From Priapulus caudatus (Eukaryota > Priapulida > Priapulimorpha > Priapulimorphida > Priapulidae), in NCBI RefSeq assembly GCF_000485595.1, contig NW_014577250.1, forward strand, positions 129,434-156,322: a stretch of 26,889 nt of DNA. The letters are read 5' to 3'. Of this stretch, positions 9,627 through 16,927 are shown one piece after another (the stretch's first letter is position 1; each line of letters begins with the position of its first letter). The notes beneath the pieces are model-generated. The model was not told where the DNA came from, made no database searches, and was given only the letters and a program-made list of their open reading frames with translations. The translations under genes and the position numbers were made by a program.

Positions 9627-9914
9627 CTGGAAACGGGCACAAGTATCACATCAGCACATCCTACTGATCACATGATTATGGAATAAGGTTGTAATGCACG
9701 TTTCTGTACATATTTCTACCTCGATATGTCCTGTTATGGACATCTTTTGCATTATATAAGTCCTTGTTATTTGCTGGATCTTTCTTACTATCTCAGTCAT
9801 TGCTGTTACCTGTTCTTCATAACTATGTGGAACTCTATTACCAGCTAAATACCGTAACTACTTGGATCACCTCTTTTACTGAGATACTATCTATTTAAAA
9901 TTTGTTTTTTACAT

Positions 9915-10299
9915 GACTCCTATTATTATCCATATCTTTATTATTAACTTTATCTGGGATATTACATAGATCTTCATTATCATCTGTATCTTTGTTAATA
10001 ACCATATAGTTGTCATTACCTTTATCACCATTGTTAACTAGAGGTTAATTATTACCTGTACCTTCATTATTACCTTGATCTCCAATAATACCTCTATCTT
10101 TGCCAATACACACATCGTTGTTATTTCCTATAACCTCATTATTACCTGGACCTTGGTTATTAACTAGATATGTAAAATCACTTGGATCTTCATGATCACC
10201 TAGATCTCCATTATTACTTGGATCTTCATTATCACCTAGATCTCCATTATTGCTTGGATCATCATTATTAGCTAGATCCCTGAGTATTACCTGGATCTT
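9915..10299. repeat. 18-bp minisatellite built from a splice donor
   Basis: Degenerate tandem units such as attattacctggatcttc and attatcacctagatctcc fill the intron up to the donor at 10291. On the gene strand the unit reads GAAGATCCAGGTAATAAT, exactly the exon end and donor at 10300-10283. Many units therefore carry a CAG/GTAAT-like donor. Confidence 0.85.
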
Positions 10300-10480
10300 C
10301 GCACAGCATGCTCCAGCCTCGGATCTCGGACAGCTTCAGGGTGTGCACCTTGAGTGAATGCTGTGGAACTCGGCCCCATGTCAGCGGTGTGAGACGCTGC
10401 ACGGCCAGCCGAGACGGGCACTGAGGCATCGGGTCCTTCACAGGGCCCTTGTTCAGAGCTGCCGACAGGGGCAGCGTGCC
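10291..10480 (-). CDS. RyR: RyR exon: PLSAA / PQCPSRL
   Basis: It reads GTLPLSAAL, then [23 protein letters not shown] and [10 protein letters not shown], equivalent to MPLSAA, NPVPQCPPRL, LWSRMPNSFLKV and HGWVVQCLEP. Phase 0 in, phase 1 out, 63 full codons. Both ends are unusual: the donor ATCCAG/GTAATA is the seed of an 18-bp minisatellite in the next intron, and the acceptor side is duplicated 132 bp upstream. Confidence 0.95.
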
Positions 10481-10679
10481 CTAAACACAAACAGTGATGG
10501 TGGGGTCAAGAAGTGCCTCTCACTCAGACAGCCGAACACGTGAATTACACTGCCGTGCATGTATTCATGTATGCATGTAATCATAAAATGCTGCAGACAG
10601 GGGCAGCGTGCCCTAAACACAAACAGTGATGGTGGAGTGAAGTAATGTCTCTCACTCAGACAGCCTGAATTACACTGCC
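10459..10679. repeat. Duplicated acceptor region
   Basis: Copy 1 (10459-10554) includes the first 22 bases of the RyR exon and its acceptor; copy 2 (10591-10679) repeats them 132 bp upstream on the gene strand, with a few substitutions and a 7-bp deletion. The acceptor TGTGTTTAG/GGCACG is intact in both. Confidence 0.9.
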
Positions 10680-10945
10680 AGGTGAATTAATACTTTTAAA
10701 TACTTAATGTATTCAAATTAATACAGATAATACTTCCATACATGTATGTTTAACGCAATTAATATGCGCTACCGAAAAGGTAAGCCTCAAGATTAATGTT
10801 ATCTTAAAAAATATGGTGATGTGTTACAACATGCTTTATGCTTTATGCTGAACAGTGAGGTCAACCATTATTCCAGCACTATCGTAATGTATAACTGGCA
10901 TCATATATACCCCAGTCAATCAGTGGCATATATATATATACATAT

Positions 10946-10955
10946 NNNNNNNNNN
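10946..10955. other. Assembly gap (10 N)
   Basis: Ten N bases separate a TA microsatellite from a GA array. The size is a placeholder. One RyR exon expected between 11488 and 10480 is not found in the visible sequence and is probably lost here. Confidence 0.98.
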
Positions 10956-11035
<80 letters not shown>

Positions 11036-11392
11036 CAGACAGAGACAGAGGCAGAGCCAGGAAGAAAGAAAAACAGAAATACAGCGAGGGCGGCGAATGA
11101 GAAAACGGGAGAAATCAAAAGAGAGAAGACAGAGACAATAAGTGAGAAGGGGAGGGAGGGAAAGGGAAGAGAGTAAGAGAAAGGAAGAGTATGAGAGAGG
11201 AGACAGAGCGAGAGAGAGATAGAGACAGACAGACAGACAGACAGAGAGAGCGAGAGAGAAAGAGAGAGAGAGAGACAGACAGAGAGAGAAAGACAGAGAC
11301 AGAGAAAGAGAAAGACAGAGACAGAGACAGAGACAGAGACAGAGACAAAGACAGAGAGAGAGAGCGAGACAGAGACAGCAACAGAAAAAGAA
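10956..11392. repeat. GA microsatellite and degenerate GA/GACA tract
   Basis: A perfect GA run (10956-11031) continues into purine-rich imperfect repeats with GACA tracts up to 11392. Open frames made of Arg/Glu or Ser/Leu here are artefacts. Confidence 0.95.
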
Positions 11393-11487
11393 TGTATGTG
11401 TGTATGTATTATAGCTCTACTATATAGTAGCCTATAAACCAGGGGGCTCAGTACCACGGGCCCAACGATTAACATGTCGACACCGAC

Positions 11488-11656
11488 CTGGTACTTGGTG
11501 TCGACCTTGGTGCCGTTGACGGAGAAGGTGAGCATGCCGCTGGTGGTGTCCACGTAGCAGCCGATGACGAGGCCCTGCGACACCTTACGACCAGACGCCT
11601 GCGCCTCCATCTGCATCGCCTTCGCGTTGACCATGTAGCAGTTCTGACGGAGGCAC
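11488..11656 (-). CDS. RyR: RyR exon: SPRY3, NCYMV and SVNGT
   Basis: The frame reads RQNCYMVNA, SQGLVIGCYVDTTSGMLTFSVNG and ends DTKYQ, equivalent to [30 protein letters not shown] and FFQ in RyR1. Acceptor TGGCAG, donor TACCAG/GTCGGT; phase 2 in, phase 0 out, 56 full codons. The next family segment (VEPNTKLFPAV...) is absent downstream until 10480. Confidence 0.94.
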
Positions 11657-11849
11657 CTGCCAGACAGATGTATGGGTAGGTCCCATTTTACGACAGGGTT
11701 AGTTTCCAGTAAAGCAGGGTCGTAAGATAAGACCAAATTATAATGCAATTCAATTCCATCATTCCACCCCCAATGCACCACGAAAATCAAAAGAAGCGCA
11801 TATTGCATGTTTGGACTCACAGGAGTTTGTAACAGGCCTTACTTGATCG

Positions 11850-12105
11850 TTTCATCATTCTTGAGGATTGAATTAAATATGATAAATAAGCATTTTGATC
11901 ATGCCTTACACAGGTTGTTTATAGTCTTCAAAGCCAATTTTGAATATTCAATTTCAAGAAAATTTGGCATATTCTAATGCTATATTATATTAGCTTACTC
12001 TAGCATTTTTTGTATTGAATTATGCAGACATCAAATGTTCGATGATGGAAATAAACTAAATATAGTACGTAAGTAATAATAAGTTAAAAAAGTACAAATA
12101 TTTCA
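11850..12105. other. Intron sequence, nothing recognised
   Basis: AT-rich intron between the two SPRY3 exons; no feature seen. Confidence 0.5.
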
Positions 12106-12110
12106 CCTAC

Positions 12111-12253
12111 CCCTGCTTTTCGGCAGTCTCAGGCTGTGTGAACATCACCTGTCGAACCATGTCCGATGTGAATGACTTCGAGCAGTAGTGGTAGTACGGT
12201 TGCACCCAGCCAACGTTGACGTGCACCGGGTCCTGACCAGGGAAGATTCGTAC
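12111..12253 (-). CDS. RyR: RyR exon: SPRY3 core
   Basis: It encodes [17 protein letters not shown] followed by [13 protein letters not shown], matching VRVFAGQEPSCVWVGWV and the following strands. Acceptor GTGTGCAG, donor GCAGGG/GTAGGT; phase 0 in, phase 2 out, 47 full codons. Confidence 0.94.
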
Positions 12254-12797
12254 CTGCACACGGACACAATCATGCATGTCAATAATGCCAAGAGACTGGT
12301 AATATTAACACAACGTTACTGACGGTGGTGTGTAGGAATTGTATGCTTCATTACACATTATATAAATACGTGCCTAGATTATATAGTTGTAGCATGATTT
12401 ATTATGTATTAGTACATGCAGGTATTGTAATGCTCAATAACATTGTAAATATATGTATTGGCATCCTTATAATATATTAGTATAGGCAGGAACATTTTTA
12501 CACATATTATTTGTGTTGTGCGTGCGTGCGTGTTGTAACCACCAATACCTATTGTGTACATGACCTTTATTACGTTGTGTTCATGTAAACTTGTACTAAT
12601 ACAAATATTACGTATTTTATACATATTGTCATCTCTATAACGGTTGCAGGAGATATGAACTCATTTCCTTGCTCACGTAGTCGTGTTCCACTACTATACA
12701 CACAGTAAGGAAACGCACGGTGAGAGAACACAGCTGCAGGGACACGCGCGTCGTATATTACCGCGTAGGAGTCGTCTCTATATTGTCATCTCTATTA

Positions 12798-14039
12798 TGG
12801 CACAGGCACACATACGCGACGCACGGCCCGCGCATTGAAAATTAATCAAAAAATGGAAAATAAGATCAGTGCGTCGTTGTGCGCCCAACTTTTGTCAGGA
12901 TTTGGGAGAAGCTAGCGCGTTGACAACGAATGCACAGCGTGTTGCTAGCGCGCTGCGCGTATACAGGGCGCACATGTTAAAAAATCCAACGAATGCACAG
13001 CGTGTTGCTAGCGCATGGAACGAATGGTCCGCGCATGCACCGCGCATGCACTGCGCATTCAACGCACAGCCAGCGAACGGTCAGGTCAGCAAACGAATAG
13101 GTCAGGGATATGGTGTTGTGAGGCACCCTCTAGCCATAGGACATTGAGTGATACTTGGTCCCAGAGGCAAGATGCCGCAGAGTGAGGGCAAGCTTCAGGC
13201 CAGGGTCGAGGGCCTCTCTGTAGGTTGTATTCTGCTTGGTGATCCTCGGACCCATTCTGGTTAGCAGCTCGTCGAACATCTCGGGGGGCATCCGCATGAA
13301 GTTCTTGAAGGCTGCCTGGTCTTTGTTACGGAGTTCAACAAGTAGCTGGTCATACAGGCCAAACTGTCGTCGCCTACCGATCCACGGTCGGACCCAGAAC
13401 CTCCGTTGACCTCTTCTCTTTCTCCTTCTCCTGATGAAATGGACTTGGTGAAGTGCCAATTCCATGAGGTTCTGCTGATGTTGGAGAACCGTGATTTCGT
13501 ATTGTAGTCGCAGCCTGTCGGGATCCTCCATCTTCTGAGGTGGTTCTTCTAGACACCCATGTCATCACCCATGAAGGTCGGAAGAGAAGTGATGATGAGG
13601 AGGTGGGGGCGGGACCTGTTTATATACCCCATGGCTACACGTACGCTGCATACACGCTAGCAACACGCTAGAAGAACGCTGGGCGCGCTACAGACTCGTT
13701 CAGCACTCGTTCAGCACGCCCATATTCGCTGCATGTTCGCTGAACATGCGTTAGAAGCACGCTAGGTGTGTGCTGTTCGCTGTGTGGTCCAGCGCGCTCT
13801 GCACGTGTCTGGCATCCTTCTGGCGTGCACATTCATGCGTCGAGCTCCGCGCACATTTTTGTGCATGCACAAAAACCCCGACGCACACAGCGAATGACAA
13901 CGAATGCATAGCGTTGGTCCAGCGCGCTCGACAAACGAGTAACGAATGCTGACGCACACCCAGCGAAAGACAACGCACTGGCCAAAATTGCAAATTTTTC
14001 AGTGCGCGGGCCGTGCGCCGTGTATGTGTGACTGGGCCA
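12798..14039. mobile_element. PIF/Harbinger element, defective, with TTA target duplication
   Basis: Inverted ends of about 45 bp (TGGCACAG... and ...CTGGGCCA, sharing the core GCACGGCCCGCGCA) enclose 1,242 bp flanked by TTA on both sides (12795-12797, 14040-14042), the 3-bp TWA-type duplication expected for PIF/Harbinger. Subterminal regions are full of repeats such as aacgaatg and gctagcgcg, likely transposase binding sites. The interior holds only a broken transposase gene. Confidence 0.88.
13059..13531 (-). pseudogene. HARBI1-like transposase fragment, nonsense-mutated and truncated
   Basis: The frame starts MEDPDRLRLQ and carries the N-terminal region of PIF/Harbinger nucleases, with RRFWVRPWIGRR, LRNKDQAAFKNFMRM and LALTLRHLASGTKYHSMSYG. 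A TAG then replaces the next residue; the same frame goes on with RVPHNTISL, which is also transposase-like, before similarity stops. The DDE catalytic part is absent, as is the Myb-like partner gene, so the element cannot mobilise itself. It is on the same strand as RyR, within an intron. Confidence 0.88.
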
Positions 14040-14245
14040 TTACGGTTTACAGAAGATGATCTCATTCTCTTGTTTTTGTGTTCCACTACTATACACACAT
14101 GCATCGCAGCGACGATGAACACAGGCACAGACACACATGTATACAGCAGTAGGGACACGCGCGTCGTATATTACCCCATAGAAGTAGAAGTCGTCTCTAT
14201 ATCCTCATCTCTATTACGGTTTACACAAGATGTATTTTAGTAGTA

Positions 14246-14584
14246 CAGTACACAATCTATTATCCGAAACCCTTGGGACCAGACACGTTTCGGAACTCGG
14301 AATTTTTCGAATTTCGGAATGGTAGTACAGAACCCGATATACATACCGTATTTATTGCAACTAGCCAGTACTAAAACTAGTTCTCAAGATGCCAAGTTCT
14401 GTACCGGTACAGTACAATATGTATGAGTAATGCCAAACACATTCATATTTCTGCAGTGAACTTTGTGCAGCCAAACGCAAGCTTCGGTGTGCAGACGACC
14501 TCCACGACAAAAAACTTTTCATGAATGGGCCTCGGTTTTCGGAGCTTTTCGGTTTTAGAATTTCGGATAATAGATTGTGTACTG
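14246..14584. mobile_element. pogo/Tigger-like MITE, complete
   Basis: Perfect inverted ends of about 24 bp (CAGTACACAATCTATTATCC at the left) and TA on each side (14244-14245, 14585-14586). The interior is non-coding and matches the copy at 7105-7383 in reverse orientation, for example accggtacag and the ctgcagtgaa region. It lies 30 bp from the donor of the RyR exon at 14617. Confidence 0.85.
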
Positions 14585-14616
14585 TAGTAGTAGTAGTAGT
14601 AATAACAGTATATTAC

Positions 14617-14822
14617 CGCGTAGAAGTAGACGTCGGTGTCGACGTGCGCGTTCGGGTCGTATTCCATCTCCATGTCGATGGAGTCTGCGCTCTGCGTGCT
14701 CATCGCTCCCGACGGCTGGCGGTTCTGGTTGCTACGCAGCGACGAGTGACGCTGCATCGGGATGCCTCCGCCGCCACCGCGGCTGTTCTCTATCTGCTCT
14801 AACATCGTCTCTCCCTCCGTGC
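14617..14822 (-). CDS. RyR: RyR exon: linker end and first SPRY3 strand
   Basis: The first part is low complexity (five glycines, then Ser/Gln/Arg). The end, DTDVYFYA, continues in the next exon as VRIFPGQDP and matches RyR1 TTYYYSVRVFAGQEP. Acceptor TACGGCAG, donor ACGCG/GTAATA; phase 1 in, phase 0 out, 68 full codons. The donor region has degenerate copies further into the intron. Confidence 0.92.
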
Positions 14823-15113
14823 CTGCCGTACACACGCAGAGGGTGAAATCACTGCTGCAGCACGGATGTTATAACGAAGGGCCTTCATCGCACAATCAGC
14901 AAGCGGCCTCTAGTGGCTGCATCATGTTTCTGCGGCTCATTTGCACTGGAACTTGTAGGGTAACCTGTATCATCACCTAGCAGGATTTTTGACTGGCCAT
15001 TGTATATAATTAGTCGGAAAATTACCTACATTACACATTAATTTTATTTCCTCATTAGATTGGCATTAATTATGCTTACGCATGTATTCGTGAATGAACC
15101 GACTGATGCAAAC

Positions 15114-15318
15114 CTGTGACGCTGATCGATGGCATAGCAGGAGCCGCCATGTCTGATGGCATCAGTAGGTTCATCTTCTTGCTTGGCTGCGCGGGGGGCG
15201 TCTTCCCCCCAGAATCGCCCTTTGTCACGCTGAGAGACTTCAAAAACTTGAACGGTTTGCTCGATTTCTGCTGTCCATGGACCGGTTTGGCTGTTGCACC
15301 TCCCTTACTGTGGCCACC
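15114..15318 (-). CDS. RyR: RyR exon: divergent linker, Lys/Ser-rich
   Basis: The exon encodes a basic, flexible segment including KSSKPFKFLKSLSVTKGD and later MNLLMPSDMAAPAMP. It corresponds in place and composition to the linker between SPRY2 and SPRY3. Acceptor TGTTTGCAG, donor CACAG/GTTTGC. It must start in phase 0 (GGT GGC CAC); another frame hits a stop at once. It leaves in phase 1 after 68 full codons. Confidence 0.85.
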
Positions 15319-15590
15319 CTGCAAACAAACGAGGCACGTTTAGGTAACTTGGTTACAATTTTACGTATATGCGTAAAGAATTATTAGAAGGACACTGTAA
15401 CAACTGTGTCATTACTATATACAAAGCAAATGACATAAGTATAATAGAGAATGTCATGGATAAATATATTTTTACATTAGTTTTTTAAAACATTGTTAGT
15501 CCAAGAGAGGAAGTGGGTAGCTCTGCAAACTACAGAGCAAACCTGCTTACCTACAGAGCTAACAACTCTCAGAGAACACTCTCATCCCCC

Positions 15591-15792
15591 CTCCCGTAAC
15601 TACATAACTAACAACTATAGCACGCTCTCACCCCCCTCCCGTAACTACATAACTAACAACTATAGCACGCTCTCACCCCCCCGTTAGTTATGTAGTTACG
15701 GGAGCTATAGTTGTTAGTTATGTAGTTACGGGAGGGGGGTGAGAGCGCACTATAGTTGTTAGTTATGTAGTTACGGGAGGGGGGTGAGAGCG
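15591..15792. repeat. Palindrome of 45-bp repeat units
   Basis: Two units (ctcccgtaactacataac..., 15591 to 15682) are followed by one partial and two full units in the opposite orientation (15683 to 15792). The arms can pair over roughly 90 bp. The junction is the C run ending at 15682. Confidence 0.93.
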
Positions 15793-15922
15793 TCCCAACG
15801 TCTTAATAAAAATAACGAACAAAATACGCTAACAAAACGTTGCGACCTCAATCGGGCGGTCGGGTGTCCGGCTGCATTCACGCGTAACCATGCCTAACCG
15901 TGTGCGTGATTTCCCCGCGCAG

Positions 15923-16164
15923 CGCTGCGCAAGGGCGCGTCGCAGCAGCAGCAGCAGCAGCAGCAGCATCAGGAGCCGGACAGCAGGCGGCGCTCGTGGT
16001 TCAACAAGAAAGCGCAGTCGTTCGACGAGAACGCGTCGAGCGAGCCGACGACATCGTTGACCGCGTCGACGCGCCGCGCATCGACGAGCGTCGAGGTCAT
16101 CTCCCCGGACAAGAACGTCAGCAACCAGCTAAAGCTGTCCGGCGTGCTCAACCTCATGAAGGGG
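15923..16164 (+). CDS. RyR: Exon on the opposite strand; best read as an inverted RyR linker exon
   Basis: A clear exon lies on the plus strand: acceptor ttccccgcgcag (15911-15922), 242 nt open, donor gtaagt at 16165. It starts ALRKGASQ, has eight consecutive glutamines and a His, then RRRSWFNKKAQSF and a Ser/Thr-rich part ending LSGVLNLMKG. I do not recognise it as another gene. It enters in phase 1 and leaves in phase 0, exactly what is missing between the minus-strand RyR exons at 19435-19499 and 15114-15318, and its Ser/Lys/Gln-rich composition suits the divergent linker between SPRY2 and SPRY3. My reading is that the segment is inverted relative to the gene. The alternative is a nested plus-strand gene of unknown function. 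The exon itself is well supported; the RyR membership is inference. Confidence 0.7.
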
Positions 16165-16178
16165 GTAAGTGCTGCGTG

Positions 16179-16240
16179 CGGGAGGGGGACCGAGCGCGCT
16201 ATAGTTGTTAGTTATGAGGTTAGGGAAGGTGGACGGAGCG
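16179..16240. repeat. Diverged copy of the 45-bp unit after the plus-strand exon
   Basis: gggagggggaccgagcgc and gctatagttgttagttatg match the units at 15705-15792 in the same orientation. The copy begins about 10 bp after the donor of the exon at 15923-16164. Confidence 0.8.
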
Positions 16241-16278
16241 CATACTATATTATCAGTATCATAGTTAATACTATATAT

Positions 16279-16355
16279 ACTATAATAGTATCATACTATT
16301 ATAGTATATTAGTGTCAGGAGTTAATACAGACAAATGTGTCTTTATTAACTCCTG
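16279..16355. repeat. Two short hairpins
   Basis: A short palindrome (actataatagta / tactattatagt, about 16279-16305) is followed by a 17-bp-arm hairpin at 16317-16354 (AGGAGTTAATA paired with TATTAACTCCT, one mismatch further in). Both are close to the proposed right breakpoint of the inverted segment. Confidence 0.8.
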
Positions 16356-16770
16356 CTTAGTATCAATATTTATCTATATTATACACTCCCGTTATTATCA
16401 TATTATATTATAGCGTTAGGATATGGGATACTTTATTATCATATTATTTTATAGGTATGACTTGTTGGCAGTGCTGCAAAAATTTATATATATTTCGCAG
16501 AGAACTATTATGAAGTGAATTGAGTGAATCCCTTGCAAAGACTTTGCATCCACACTGTATAGCAGCAGCCCGGGGACTATATGATTAGGAAATCTCAGAA
16601 GAATATTTCTCCGCTTTTTCCACGCTAGCTGCTCTGAGTGAATCAGGTGTTTCACTCAGTTTCACACATCCGTTCACATCCCTTCCATATGAACACATCC
16701 AACCACGGTGATTTGTGGTAGTCCAATAATGGTACAATAAACTGACATCTTATATATATATATATATTTT

Positions 16771-16896
16771 AAAAAAGAATAATGCGACATTCTGTTATAC
16801 ACTAGCGCTTTAATTTTTATAGAATCTTCAGGTGCATGAAGATTCAATAATGATGAAAGCGCTAGTGTATAACAGAATGTTGGATTATTCTTTTTT
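16771..16896. mobile_element. Foldback MITE-like element, 41-bp arms
   Basis: Left arm 16771-16811 and right arm 16856-16896 are inverted copies with two to three mismatches (core ACATTCTGTTATACACTAGC). The spacer itself contains a small inverted repeat (GAATCTTC / GAAGATTC). TA-rich microsatellites lie on both sides, so no target duplication can be read. Confidence 0.75.
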
Positions 16897-16927
16897 CAAT
16901 GTCTCCTGAATATCGTGAAACCCAAAT

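Larger units (their letters stand above)
12629..14616. repeat. Three-copy array from the donor region of exon 14617, split by two transposons
   Basis: Unit 1 (12629-12785), unit 2 (12786-12797 plus 14043-14204) and unit 3 (14205-14245 plus 14587-14616) each start tcatctctat-acggtt. Units 1 and 2 share gtgttccactactatacacaca and end with cgtcgtatattacc. That ending resembles the RyR exon donor (gtatattaccgcgtagaag), so exon and donor fragments were copied. Unit 2 is interrupted by a Harbinger element and unit 3 by a pogo/Tigger-like MITE. Confidence 0.75.

Noticed and set aside
10821-11427. Arg/Glu-rich and Ser/Leu-rich open frames
   Set aside because: They are translations of a GA microsatellite; only the part at 11488-11656 on the minus strand is a real exon.
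12405-12606. Possible MITE with ends gtattagtac / gtactaatac
   Set aside because: Only about 10-11 bp of the ends pair and no target duplication could be found.
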